From Ricordea florida (Eukaryota > Cnidaria > Anthozoa > Corallimorpharia > Ricordeidae): a DNA stretch of 64,000 bases. Made by a program: the position numbers and the translations under genes. The stretch covers positions 38,689,373 through 38,753,372 of the forward strand of contig OX453272.1 in the NCBI GenBank assembly GCA_949710005.1, read 5' to 3'. Shown in pieces: positions 1-10,433 of this stretch; within the stretch, counting starts at the first letter, position 1, and each line of letters starts with the position of its first letter. Under the pieces are notes generated by a model. That model was not told where the DNA came from. It saw only the letters and a program-made list of their open reading frames with translations, and did not search any database.

Positions 1-117
1 TTTATGATAGTCATTAACAATTGACATAAATGTTTATTACAGGAAGTAAGTTATGATAAAGAAATTGCGACGAAACTCCCTGAGGTGTGGTACATTACAA
101 TACATGGCAAATCGATG

Positions 118-474
118 AGAAGTAGGAAGATGCTGATTCTGACGCACCCCTTCAAATCCACACCCAAAACCAGTAAAATCCACCAAAATCAAACTTAACC
201 CCAAAATCGGATCAAAAAAACCCAAATTCGGATCAAAAATCCCAAAAAGTGGATCACAAATCCCCACCCCCCCCCCCAAAAAAAAAATTCCAAAGTAAGA
301 TCAAAATCCAACAACAAGAGAACTCGGCAAATTTCAGCAAATCATACAGATCAGAATCAAAATCAAGACCCCAAAAATTAAAATCAAAATCCCAAAAATC
401 AAAATGCTAAAAATAAAAATATAAATCCGATTAAAATCTATCCAAACGGCTTTTGAAAACCGCCCTTGCCACAG
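118..474 (+). repeat. left terminal inverted repeat of Polinton-like element
   Basis: The reverse complement of this arm matches 3452-3804, including the block GCCGTTTGGATAG at the inner end and a run of GATCAAAAAT/CCCAAAA units near the outer end. The arm is about 355 bp. The purine-rich units make chance ORFs on both strands; none looks coding. Confidence 0.75.
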
Positions 475-1206
475 TATCTGCTAATTTTCGTAGCGTCTCC
501 TAGCAAATTTTCAACAAGTTCCAAGCAAAATGCCAGCAGATTATCAATAAAACCAGAATAGTCAATATTTTATCGATAATAATAATTCATCCTGAATTTC
601 CATTAAGGCATCAGCAACCAAATACATTTAACAAGTTACCTGTCCAGAACCGGTCTTATTTCTATGGATGTTAATTTTAATGCCGTCATTTCCATTCACT
701 AAAGACCAGCCTGAACCATGAATATTATCAAAATGAGATCTTAGATCTACCCACAATGCAAATTTATCTGAATAAAAATCACTTTCGATTAAATTATCGG
801 AATAAAACCGCTGTTGAATAGAACGCCAGAAGTCAGTTGTTACCATACCTTTGGACTACAATCGGTTTGGGACTCCTTCCACTTCAACAACAACAGAAGT
901 TATATCTGGATTCAAAAATTTTTCGGAGTTTCTCAATCCATTATAACTCTCATCCACGAAAAGACACAATATTCCAGTAGCGGATCTCCTTGGTATATTA
1001 ATGTGTTTGGATATTATTTCATCTTTATCCAGGTTAATAATTGTTGGTTTCGTTAGATAAATATTTTCATAAAAATATCCTTTCCCTTCTTTATAGACCT
1101 GTTGGACACCACTAGATAAATAATCACTATGAATAGTGCGGTATTCTAATTCAGTGTTTGTTAATTTATAATCCGGTGGTTTAACAGAGTTAGTATAGTT
1201 AGCAAT

Positions 1207-1497
1207 GGCCCGATTTATTCTAGAGACGGATCATCCGTCTGGGACGAACTTGGGCAAAGAACGGTAGTTCGTCTTATAATTCGTCTGTGTATAAATACGG
1301 GCTTTCAGACGGATCATCCGTCCAGACGAACTACCACCGTAGTTCGTCTTGACACACGAACTACCGTGGATAATTCGTCTGGACGGATGATCCGTCTCAA
1401 AGCCCGTATTTATACACAGACGAATTATAAGACGAACTACCGTTCTTTGCCCAAGTTCGTCCCAGACGGATGATCCGTCTCTAGTATAAATCGGGCC
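1207..1497. mobile_element. 291-bp near-perfect palindromic MITE
   Basis: The ends are GGCCCGATTTA / TAAATCGGGCC, and the whole element is almost one hairpin with its centre near 1352. The smaller palindrome AGACGGATSATCCGTCT recurs four times, together with TTCGTC/GACGAA blocks. The trinucleotide AAT flanks both ends (1204-1206 and 1498-1500), consistent with a 3-bp target duplication. It has no coding capacity; the ORF on the minus strand is a by-product of symmetry. It sits inside the broken capsid gene. Confidence 0.8.
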
Positions 1498-1759
1498 AAT
1501 TATTCCACGAAATGGAGTCGTATAGGAGCTAATAGGGAGCTTAAGCACGCGCGTTTTTGAGACGCGGACGGCAACCGGAAGTGAGCTGTTTCCCCTTTTA
1601 TCTTGTCTTCACACAACTACATTTACATTGAGTAGAATCTTTTCTCCATTAGAGATGATCACTATAAAAATCTGGGAGACACCACTGTCCTGGCACGCGT
1701 AATGTTCTCTTCCGGTTTCCGTCCGCGTCTCAAAAACGCGCGTGCTTAAGCTCCCTAAT

Positions 1760-1792
<33 letters not shown>

Positions 1793-2404
1793 AGCTCATA
1801 TACGACGAGATTGAGTGGAATAATTGTTTTATTATATCTCCAAACCCTCGCTTATGAGACACTGGATTTAGTTTGTACGACAAGAATTGACTTTGTTATT
1901 GTTTTTGAACAGAACCATGTTGTTGTCGAACCGACATATTGTAGAGCCGATGTGTAAAAACGTTTCAAACACGAGTCTGGCTCGTTTTTAAACATCTCTT
2001 TATTGTACTTGTCAATTTTTTTTCGAGTTAGCAAATTAGTTTGAGAATTTTAAAGTGGAGAAAGTAGCCAGAAATAAAATAACAACTCAGTTTACGGGCT
2101 TCACAGATCTTTCAAAATGGCGGCTGTTTGTAAGAGTTTCACTTTCGTTCGTAGTAAACAATTTCGCAATATAATTTGCTCACTTACCGTCGAATAATTT
2201 TTCATTCCATATTTATTTGCTTCGGTAGTATTTTTTTGGTGTATGATTTTTAAGCAAGACTTGAATTTCTCCCTGTCTAATTCAAGAAATCATCCCTCCA
2301 TGATGGCCGTTTTCCGTGCCAATGGTATATGAGCTGATATACTATGAGTAGGGAACCAATCAGAGAGCGCGTTTGCTCATATACAAGGGTTGCAGATATA
2401 ATAA
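1498..2404. repeat. composite of nested inverted-repeat elements interrupting the capsid gene
   Basis: An outer inverted pair (AATTATTCCAC at 1498-1508 and its complement at 1815-1825) encloses the 1535-1755 foldback. A second pair, GGGTTTGGAGATATAATA (minus, near 1830-1850) and GGGTTGCAGATATAATA (near 2387-2403), brackets about 560 bp. No coding potential is visible. The small ORF at 1852-2034 (minus) looks like chance. Confidence 0.5.
1535..1755. mobile_element. 221-bp foldback MITE with TAATA target duplication
   Basis: The arms GGGAGCTTAAGCACGCGCG and its complement (about 50 bp each, continuing through TTTTTGAGACGCGGACGG) flank a unique centre. TAATA occurs at 1530-1534 and 1756-1760. 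It is nested inside another repeat whose ends AATTATTCCAC / GTGGAATAATT lie at 1498 and 1825. Confidence 0.75.
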
Positions 2405-2885
2405 TAAACGATATCGTTCACAGGTGCTAGAGTTAACTCGAATTTCAAATCTTTTTTAAATTTTCGAATCTCTCAAAGCATAAGTAAAAAATACTCCACC
2501 ATCGTTTATAACTGGATGATCTATTGGAATGCAAAATTTCGTTCCATGGATTTTAGATAATAAAACATCCTCGGATTTGCTCGTATCTTTATTACTCGCG
2601 TTTGTACGTAATCTTCGGACATTTTCAGTTGATACCCCCTGTCTCAATCGGTCATGTCTTTCTTTTTTGTTTAAGAATACGTCGTTGTATATCATAAATA
2701 AATCATATCGATTAACGCCTTGAAATAATACACCACTTAAGCTGACTTTCAATCGGTTAACTATACTTCTACCGAGATTATTGACGATTGCATTGTTTTT
2801 ATGTCCGGACACGGTTAAATCGAAGATCAAAAATACACCATTGGGAACGATAACAATATCCTTACTTAAACAAGGAATATCCACT

Positions 2886-3175
2886 TTTATTATATCTCTC
2901 AGTTAGTACGCGCGCTGTGATTGGTCAATTTAGCGGGCTGTACTTCACTGTACGGCCCGCTAAAGTTTGTTTTGGTCGCCAAAATGACTCCAGAGATATG
3001 ATAAATATCTTATTAACCTCGTTTTCTCGGTCCGTACTGTAAAATACGGATCCTCGTTTTTTTCCGTCGATTTATGGCCCGCGCGCGTCGCGCTTGGGCC
3101 ATAAAAAATCGACGGGAAAAAACTCGGTCCGTATTTTACAGTACGGACCTCGAACTCGATTAATAAGAGGTATCT
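2886..3175. mobile_element. GC-box foldback MITE, copy 1
   Basis: The element contains two hairpins. One is built on GCGGGC.GTACTTCACTGTACGGCCCGC; the other is a long stem on CGGTCCGTA.TGTAAAATACGGATC around a centre of GCGCGCG/GGGCCATAAA. Close copies lie at 21569-21850 (inverted) and 56304-56562. It splits the N-terminal part of the capsid pseudogene. Confidence 0.75.
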
Positions 3176-3451
3176 ATTCTTTCGCCCGGATTGGCAGTAG
3201 ACGGATTAAATTTGATCCGGTTAAGGATACTTTCTGCTTTTAATCCGTAAGAAGTACGAGAGTAATGGTGTGGTTCCAAGGTTTCATTTACTACTTAATT
3301 CATATAAAATTGAAACGTTTATCAGTTTTAGTGATGATATATGAAGCTGTTAAGTTATACCACAAACCGGTAAGTTGGTTTAATGAATGGTTAAGAAAAG
3401 CACGATTTCGGAATGTTTATATGCCATCCATAGATATTCTACGAAAAGAAG

Positions 3452-3804
3452 CTGTGGCAAGGGCGGTTTTCAAAAGCCGTTTGGATAGATTTTAATCAGA
3501 TTTTGATTTTTATTCTAGGATTTTGATTTTGATTTTTGGGATTTTGATTTTGATTTTAATTTTTGGGATTTTGATTCTAATCTGTGTGATTTGCCGAGTT
3601 TTCTTGTCGGATTTTGATCTTATTTTGCGATTTTTATTTTTATTTTGGGATTTTTGATCCGAGTTTTGGGATTTTTGATCCGATTTTGGGGGTTTTTGAT
3701 CCCATTTTGGGGTTTAAGTTTGATTTTGGTGGATTTTACTGGTTTTGGGTGGTTTTGGGGTGTGGATTTAAAGGGGTGCGCCAGAATCGGCATCTTCCTA
3801 CTAC
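3452..3804 (-). repeat. right terminal inverted repeat of Polinton-like element
   Basis: This is the inverted partner of 118-474. It begins with CTGTGGCAAGGGCGG at the inner edge and ends with CATCTTCCTACT, before the target duplication TCGATG at 3805-3810. Confidence 0.75.
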
Positions 3805-4158
3805 TCGATGGATAATCAAGAGATAGTCGATAAGTAATCAATCACATTATTTACCTATTGATCAGTAATGGATAGGCCACACAATATTTGTCATTGATTT
3901 CTCATTGGTTATCCATTAAATATCTCTAATAATCAGGGACTAAGTAGTTGATTACTCAATAATAGCCCATCAATGATGTCCGTGATCATTACGATGGCCC
4001 ATACTTGTCACGGCAAAAACAATTTGGCCACAGGAACATCGATTTTGCCTAAGGAAAAACAATTTGGCATGAAGTCATGTTAATTTGCAAGCTGCTTTGG
4101 GAGTCGATCCGATATGGTGGTCAGTAACTGAAGAAGCTGATCGAAGCAGAGGTCGAGA

Positions 4159-4245
4159 ATGTTTTGTGCAAGCTGCGGAGCTGTTGTCTCCGAAGAAGTG
4201 AACTTCTGTGTGCAGTGTGGAAGAGGCAAGTTTTTATCGGCTTAT
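4159..4245 (+). CDS. zinc-ribbon exon (possible first exon of the GTPase gene)
   Basis: The 29-residue peptide starts MFCASCGAVVSEEVNFCVQ and continues CG. This is a CxxC-x12-CxxC zinc-ribbon of the kind found at the extreme N-terminus of many proteins (M-x-C-x-x-C-G...F-C-x-x-C-G). A strong splice donor, TAT|GTAAGC, follows at 4246 and leaves the exon in phase 0. The next phase-0 acceptor on this strand with a convincing coding exon is 14306, the GTPase exon. If joined, the protein would carry a zinc ribbon in front of a Rab-like domain, with a 10 kb repeat-filled intron between. The start codon is the first ATG of the frame. The join is an inference; the exon could instead belong to a lost or unseen gene. 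Confidence 0.45.
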
Positions 4246-4305
4246 GTAAGCATAAACTGCAGATTGAGCTGTTTTTTTTTTTTCTTTTTTTTTCAGTCAA
4301 TTCTT

Positions 4306-4750
4306 AAGGCCTTTTTTTTTAATGACTTGGTTTACGGGACATTTCTGGAAAAAAACTAATGTCGGAGGGGGGAATATAAATAAAAATAAAATAGAGTATT
4401 CAACCTTTTTTTAGGCAACGTGTACAATTTTATATCGGAGGGAAAAATAAGATGTTTCGTAGCCAACGTAACACAAACCTCGTACCTAGGGCCGCTCAGT
4501 TTGGTGCTCTAATAAATTACAGTCCTGAGTGTCCCTCAGCACTGGGTGCGAGGTTGTGTTGGTAGACTATTACATATCACGAAAATGAATGAAAATAAAA
4601 CACACCTTGGCCATTTGAATAGTTTTATTTCCGAAAGTATACGATCGGCGGGAAAAAAAATAATACAAAATTTTCAATTTTTTTTTTTTTTGAAATCGGG
4701 AAATTCAACGTCGGCGGTCCAGTAAACCAAGTGATTAAAAAAAAGGCCTA
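4306..4750. mobile_element. MITE with AAGGCCTTTTTTTTAAT inverted ends
   Basis: The left arm AAGGCC(T)8AATGACTTGG and the right arm CCAAGTGATT(A)8GGCCT are inverted matches of about 35 bp. A second inverted pair near 4473-4560 (ACACAAACCTCGTACC versus GGTGCGAGGTTGTGTT) lies in the centre. It immediately follows the zinc-ribbon exon. Confidence 0.65.
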
Positions 4751-5906
4751 AGCCACATGGATAGACTTCTGGAGTTCAGAGTATGCCAATATTAAGTAAC
4801 CAGTTACACGCAGTCTTGTTTTAAGTGTCAATGATATTTCCCGAAAAGTTAGTTCATGGACATACCGCCGCACTACATTTTATTTTAAGTGCTTCATGTT
4901 AATCATCATTTATAGATTATCTTTATCCCAACTGGGTTTTTCCCAAAGGTAAAATTGGCGAAAAGACAACAGAAGTAATGTTACTACCTTCAGTGATTTT
5001 AAATAGAAAATAAAAAGCAGCTGCCAAACTGGGAAAATAATTTTGATCAATTCTGTACAGCAGTGATAAGGATAAAAGCAAACGCCCGTCAACGGACAAT
5101 ATCCGGTCAAGATGAAGATTTGACCGGACTTTCATGTTGACACCCTTCCCTTACTGAGTACTTTTTGTCTGTTTTGTTGTCATAGAAACAATAAAGAGAA
5201 TAACCAATCATGTTTCACCTTTTGCGCAGATTTTGACAGGTTGTGACGAGCTCCACGAGGGGGCTTTCCATTCGCCAAAAATTTTCGCAAATTTCGTTCT
5301 CGAATTGAACGAGCTCATTCTCGGTCGTCACGTGGTCAGTTTTTCCCCCAGACTTCTCCACGCCGCTTATCGTGTGTGTTCAAAATTGCGGATTTTTTTA
5401 AATCGATCGTGATGACGACGACGAAGAGCGCAATTGGACGGATCGCATTACCGAATCGTCGTTTTTGACTTCGTTTAGCCAGCTGGGATTTATTTTCACC
5501 TTCCAGATTGCCCTCAGCACTTAGACTTTTTTCAGATTTTGTAGGGAATGATCTGTGGTGACATAGTTACAGAAAACAATTTGTATGAATCCAAAGCTTA
5601 ACTGACAAATTAGGATTAGTATATGGCGGATTAGTAGATTGGCAGTAATAGATTGGGTAGTAGTAGATTGGTGGATTAGTAGATTGTGATTTTAGTCTGA
5701 TTTTTCTGATTTTTTTTTTCTGATTTTAGTCTGATTTTTCTGATTTTGACTGATTTTGACTGAATTTCGCTGATTTTGGTTGATTTCTGTTGATTTACAT
5801 TCAAATTTTTCCTGTTACCTTAGGACCGGCATTTCTATACTACTCGGTAATCTCGTAGTGAAGAAGCCCTCGTTGCCTGTTTACCTTGGTTCTGTGCTGT
5901 CAGGAG
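4751..5906. other. non-genic stretch
   Basis: I see no convincing coding sequence. Positions about 5690-5800 are low-complexity runs of TGATTTT/CTGATTTTAG units. The rest is unique-looking AT-rich DNA with only short chance ORFs. Confidence 0.6.
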
Positions 5907-6294
5907 GCAGGAGCCCATTACCCGGAGCATGCAACTCCCATACTAGATCTGTGAAACGGCGTTTTCACAAGTAACGTTATTTTTAGATCGTCTCACCGGC
6001 GAATTTGTTTGGGAGAGCCAATCACAAGCTAGTGCATGATTGATATGTAGCATGATAACCGCCTGTAGCGACAGCGAACATAGCCGACATACACGAGTCT
6101 TCATCGGAGTGTTCGGACAGCATTTCTAACGATAGTCAGGGTATTTACACAGTGAATAGTAGCTCCGATGAGATAACTGAGACAGCGAAAACAACTTTTT
6201 TCACGGGAGAAGCCGCTCTAAAAATAACCTTACTTGTGAAAACGCCGTTGCATAAACATATAGCAGTTGCACGCTCCGGGTAATGGGCTCCTGC
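5907..6294. mobile_element. MITE with GCAGGAGCCCATTACCCGG ends
   Basis: Inverted arms of about 80 bp (GCAGGAGCCCATTACCCGG... and ...CCGGGTAATGGGCTCCTGC) extend inward through AACGGCGTTTTCACAAGTAA. AGGAG flanks both ends (5902-5906 and 6295-6299). The fragment GGTAATGGGCTCCTG recurs at 36462-36476, which suggests a family. Confidence 0.75.
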
Positions 6295-6865
6295 AGGAGG
6301 TCATTTTCCAACTCATTTGAGGCTGTTAACCCAGAGGCTAGATGGCAAGTTTCCTCATTGTTTGACTATTTAAATGGATTAACACAACTGTCAAGGGTCT
6401 CCTGTACTTTCTTTACGTCCCTCTCGTCGGATGACATTCTTGCTTTGCCCATTTCCTTCACTACTGCGTCACTATCAGTGGCATATAGACCAGCCATCTC
6501 CCGGCAAGATTGAGTAACTGAGGCATGTTAATGTGAAATTAACAACCATCGTTAAACTGGCCGCTCCCTTGTTTAGACTGAAGCTGACGGTCTGCTCGAT
6601 GGTCTGATCTACAGCGACTTCACTGAACCAGCTGCAGGTGCTTCGCTGAACTACAAAATCGCCAGTTTGAAAGGCTTCGTGGGTGACAGGGTGTTTTTCT
6701 TTCAGCGACATCATGTCGCACCAGTGCACTAGAAGGTATCTTGAAAATTAAAAGTTTTTGGTTGTATCTGATCTTAAAAAACGTATAAAACTGAATTTTC
6801 GGTAACTCTCTGTTACCTTCATCAGAGTTAAAAATTTTGGTTTAGTTTCTTGCATAATAAGTTTT

Positions 6866-7186
6866 TTATACACCGCCGGTCTCTAGGGATGTTACCAATG
6901 TTAAATAAACTTGCGGGAATTGCACATGCTCATTCACACAGTTAATGTCCTGGATGGAATGTAGCGCTTCTAGGGATAGGCGTTGTTTCCTATTGTTGAC
7001 ATTTCTTTCTAAAATTTCTACATAATCCGGATGAATGTCATGGTCTGTTGTTTCCGCGTGAAATCTTATTGCGCTTTCGTTATTTGATCTTGTGCCAGGC
7101 TTGTGCTCTGCGCCGCGCGAATTCCACGATCTTTTGCTCTCTCCCACATAGGCAAAATCACATGTTTTGCATTTGACTTTGTACAC
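6866..7186 (-). pseudogene. GIY-YIG endonuclease domain of a Penelope-like element
   Basis: The 106-residue frame opens MYKVKCKTCDFAYVGESKRS and continues SRGAEH...AIRFHAETTDHDI...EILERN...RLSLEALHSI. This order (VYxVxCxxC...YVGES.R....R..EH....) is the GIY-YIG layout at the C-terminus of Penelope retroelement proteins, with the zinc-binding CxxC that typically precedes YVGE. Its catalytic role in the family is target nicking. There is no upstream reverse transcriptase in frame, so this is a 5'-truncated copy. The ATG is internal to the original protein and is probably not a real start. Confidence 0.7.
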
Positions 7187-7218
7187 AAAAATTTGAACTG
7201 AACCAAAATTTTTTAACT

Positions 7219-7247
7219 CTGATGAAGGTAACAGAGAGTTACCGAAA
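7219..7247 (+). ncRNA. hammerhead ribozyme-like core (plus-strand copy)
   Basis: CTGATGA (7219-7225), one extra A, then stem GGTAAC-AGAGA-GTTACC (7227-7243) and GAAA (7244-7247). The extra A before the stem departs from the usual G-C closing pair. Stems I and III are not clear, so activity is doubtful. The mirrored minus-strand copy is at 6797-6825. Confidence 0.35.
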
Positions 7248-7483
7248 ATTCAGTTTTATACGTTTTTTAAGATCAGATACAACCAAATTTTTTATTATGT
7301 CAAACACTGATCGCCCTAATAGCGTATCTTGAATAGTTGGTGCGATCGTATGCAAACATCATCTAAGGAATCATTTCACGGATACATGCAATGTGCAAAC
7401 TCCAGTCACCTTCTCTCGTTGAACGCACAATCCTCAGGAGAAGACTAACCATCTCGATCTACGAGAACCAGTATTTGCCCATC

Positions 7484-8490
7484 TTAGTTGTTTGATTTAT
7501 TGTACTCACTGAACTTGGCATGGAGCTCCTCAAATTCTGGTGAATCGTACAATTTCTGAATGGTGTAGGTTGTTAAGTCTTCCTGGACTTCCTTCGTAGC
7601 AGTACGAACAACGTGTTCAGTTGCTTTTACTTCTTGATCATCTTTCATGGTATCGAGAAACGCTTGCCAATTGATCGTGAGCGGCAATAACGCCTTCAAG
7701 ACAACCTGAAAATAGCAAAGAATAAAAATTAGCTTATGTTGGCATTAAATTATCATTAACTAGATTGGGGAGAATTGACACAAGTACCAACCTTATGGAT
7801 TCATACTGAGTGCCCTATTGTAGTGTTTTCCTTGTAGAACTCCATTCAGGTGAGCCACCGCCTATAATTCTAGACTCAATCAAAAAATTGACGCAAGCAA
7901 TATGGAAACTTCCCATACGTAAGACGACACTTTGAAATTCTAGCTGCTGCTCCCCGATTCTACTTCTAGAGCTTTGGCATATATGACCTGGTCTAGAACA
8001 ACGACAGTGTCATTTACTCTTATTTGTGCCGCCATTTCAGCCGACTTCTTAACTGTGGATAGCTCTGTGGGAGAGGCATCAATAAGCTGACAATATCCAA
8101 CTACACTATTGAGTGGGATTTCCTTTTTCATTGTAGTAGATACATTCAGTGTCAGAACGATATCTTGGATGCCAGAAACTTATTCTTCCTGGATAAGCCT
8201 TTAGTATTCTGACTTTTAACTTTTCACATCGATAGAGAGGGTCTTCTATTCCCTGGATAAAGAGTTTTTCCACGTACTTTTATCGCAGGTAAAGACGTGT
8301 GAGACTTCAAAAATTTGAAATAATTTGGTTCCATTTCTGCCTCCAATTTTTGGAAAGCTGCATCATATTGATATTCATTTTCATCTCCTGGTTGAATTCT
8401 GATTGTTTCTGTTTGCTTGAGATTAGTGTAATATCTATAACACGACTTATGATAACATGCTTCTATGGCGACAGGGTCCTGGTCGTTCAA
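7484..8490 (-). pseudogene. fragments of an unrecognised multicopy protein gene
   Basis: Three antisense frames are in collinear order: 8490-8224 (motifs EACYHKSCYRYY, LKSHTSLPAIKV), 8131-7940 (NSVVGYCQLIDASPTELSTV, VLDQVIYAKALEVES) and 7699-7484 (NWQAFLDTMKDD). The Cys/His/Tyr-rich opening followed by the GYCQ-LIDASPTE block resembles large cnidarian proteins of unknown function that occur in many copies, probably transposon-borne. That resemblance is from memory of the style, not a search. Possible splice sites between the pieces mean a spliced gene cannot be excluded. I do not assign a function. Confidence 0.35.
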
Positions 8491-8579
8491 AGCTACTATC
8501 AGTCTTTGATCATTCCGTGACTTTGCTGCGTCAAAAGGAGTACTTCCAGCTTTTAAGGTCTGACAATTTGTCCAAATGT

Positions 8580-8850
8580 TTCAAATGCTTGGAAAGATGT
8601 GATACCAGGATATGTTCCATTAATTTGCAGCATATACATGTAAGGCAAAACGGTCGGTAATTTTCAGGTAGTTGTCTAGATCCCTTTTTGTGTATTGGAG
8701 TTACATTACCTAACTTCCAGTCATCAGGAACAGTACTTGTTCTAAGGGAAACCTTGAATATGTTGCAAAGGACTGGAGTAATGTGGCAGCTTAATTCTTT
8801 TAGGACTCGGGGCTATTAGTGTAGGTAGTCTGGACCAGGTGCCTTATTTA
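8580..8850 (-). pseudogene. LINE reverse transcriptase fragment (CR1/L2/jockey-like)
   Basis: Antisense translation shows KAPGPD (8845 region), PRVLKELS, VPDDWKLGNVTPIHKKGS and, further on, MEHILVSH. This is the standard start of the reverse transcriptase domain in CR1/L2/jockey-type non-LTR elements. Stops are present, and the fragment ends where the 7484-8490 frames begin. It is inactive. Confidence 0.6.
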
Positions 8851-9002
8851 GCAATTAATGATTGAGGCTGAGTAGGATATGAAGAATTAAGCGGATCGAG
8901 GAAGGTGTTATCCACCGAGGCCGTAGACCGAGGTGGATAACACCCTTCCGAGATCCGCTTAATTCTTCTTAATATCCTACGAAAGCCGAGTTCATTAATT
9001 GC
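8851..9002. mobile_element. 152-bp hairpin MITE
   Basis: The ends GCAATTAATG / CATTAATTGC close a nearly complete palindrome. The inner stem GGTGTTATCCACC / GGTGGATAACACC lies around 8905-8945. TTTA flanks both ends (8847-8850 and 9003-9006). It inserted at the edge of the LINE fragment. Confidence 0.7.
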
Positions 9003-9585
9003 TTTATTATTTATCAAAATATTTTCAAACACTTAAAGGAGAAAATGAGCTTTATTTTCACAAATTTCACACCCACCAGCAATATAACAAAACAACACAA
9101 GCTCGTCCCCAGGTCTTCTCGGTTAACGGTGCATTAAGCTGCGAAAACGCTGCATTTTTGACGTCATTTCCTCGTTAAAGTCAAAATTCTTCCAAATTTG
9201 GTCATCAGTAACTGGTTACGGTGAATTAAACGTGTACTTTTAGCCAATCAGAATCGGGGAAATATTTTGAATGAATAATAAAGGATTTAACTTGTTCAAT
9301 AACTTTTCAAGACCTGCAACAGTGATGTTTATTGGTGGCATACTAGGGTAGCAGCCCACAGATGCTTGTCTCATTAAATATTTCATTTATTCAATAGTTA
9401 AGTTCATGAGGGACAAGTCTAAACGGTTTAAGATGAACGTTTTTTCATAAAATCCCCTGTAAAAATGCAAGAAAAAGAAAAATCATGAATTTCTGGTGCA
9501 AAGCAGCATGGGTTGTTTAAGCCAGGTTACAAAGCCGTTTGGACACTTATTTCAAGTGGTAACATACAGATTTGTGATGCAACAT

Positions 9586-10346
9586 ATGGCGTTCCATGAT
9601 TTCCATCGGGGCCAAAATTCAAGGTTCGCATTCGATATCGTAGTTTTGGTATTCTTGTATATTTTCACAATTGGAGTCTCAACTTTTTATATTTTACGCT
9701 ACTTCTGACAATTCAACTTTTGAAAGGACAGTTTGCCCTACCCCTCCCGGAGGGTAGCCTTATTGATGACCAAGAGGATTGTGGCCTTATTGATGACCAA
9801 GAGGATTGTGGCCTTTCGGGAAGGATTTGCCGAAAGAGTTTGGTTTCACACTTGAAACCGTTAACGTTCATGATTGCATTATCGTTAGATCACAGACCCA
9901 GGGGTAGGGGCATTCGATTGAAATGTCTGCCCCACGGGGTGGAGGTTTTGACAGTATTCTACTAGGGCGGGAGCCATGATGGGCTCCTGACTAGGGTTCA
10001 AGTCCCCACCCTGCCCCAGGACTATGGGTGTGGGGGTTTCATTTGACTAGCACATCCCAATACCAATGCACCTATTAAAGTAAATTAACTGTCCTTTCAT
10101 GTGAGCCCGCAATCCATTGGATTAGGGTTGGATATCGTGAACTTGAATGTTGAATTACTTATACGTCAAAACTACAATGTTGTAACGCTGAAAGTACAAT
10201 GTTCAATACTCAAAACACAAAAGTTGAATTGTCAAAAGTAGTGTAAAATATAAAAAGTTGAAACTCCAATTGTGAAATATACAAAAAATACCAAAACTGC
10301 GATATCGAATGCGAACCTTGAATTTTGGCCCCGATGGAATGCCATA
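9586..10346. mobile_element. MITE with 130-bp inverted arms
   Basis: The arms GGCRTTCCATSATTTCC...TTTTGGTATTCTTG (9588-9720) and their complement (about 10205-10346) share the blocks GGCCCCGATGGAAT and AACTCCAATTGTGAAA. Inside, a 27-bp unit (CTTATTGATGACCAAGAGG...) is duplicated in tandem at about 9760-9812. The short ORFs here are repeat-derived. Confidence 0.65.
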
Positions 10347-10433
10347 GGAACACGTGGAGGAACGCGCCCTAGCAACTTGCCGACAAACGATACCGCTTTG
10401 GTTTCGCTACGTTGACGACACCTTTACCCAGTT

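Larger units (their letters stand above)
562..3265 (-). pseudogene. broken major capsid protein (double jelly-roll type) of Polinton-like element
   Basis: Antisense coding pieces occur in collinear order. An N-terminal piece lies near 3265-3180, a central piece at 2884-2405 (motifs VNNLGRSIVNRL, NRYDLFMIYND, CIPIDHPVINDGGVFF), and a C-terminal piece at about 1205-562 (motifs NIPRRSATGIL, DKFALWVDLRS, GSGQVTC). These resemble the multicopy capsid-type protein found in cnidarian and nematode genomes and in Polintons/adintoviruses. The frame is disrupted by a 0.28 kb foldback insertion (about 2890-3175), a 1.2 kb composite insertion (about 1207-2404), a frameshift near 2456 and in-frame stops near 845 and 627. 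It cannot encode a capsid protein now. The family assignment is by recognised motifs, not by search. Confidence 0.6.
118..3804. mobile_element. Polinton/adintovirus-like element, capsid-only derivative
   Basis: The sequence shows long terminal inverted repeats (about 118-474 and 3452-3804) that share the ends AAGTAGGAAGATG / CATCTTCCTACT, followed by a GATC-rich, A/T-homopolymer-like subterminal section. A 6-bp direct repeat TCGATG lies just outside both ends (112-117 and 3805-3810). Polintons are known to have long TIRs beginning AG and 6-bp target duplications. The only recognisable gene is an antisense major capsid protein, broken by later insertions; I see no DNA polymerase B, integrase, protease or packaging ATPase. 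At 3.7 kb it is far shorter than a full Polinton (15-20 kb), so I infer a non-autonomous deletion derivative. The exact TIR termini are uncertain by 2-3 bp. Confidence 0.6.
6751..7291 (-). mobile_element. Penelope-like element fragment with inverted flanks and hammerhead-like motifs
   Basis: An antisense GIY-YIG ORF is bracketed by about 90-bp inverted repeats (6751-6841 and 7202-7291). Each arm contains the string CTGATGA, then a 6-bp hairpin stem GGTAAC/GTTACC, then GAAA: the conserved core order of a hammerhead ribozyme. Penelope-like elements are known to carry GIY-YIG endonuclease domains and hammerhead motifs in their terminal repeats. The reverse transcriptase part is missing here. Confidence 0.6.
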
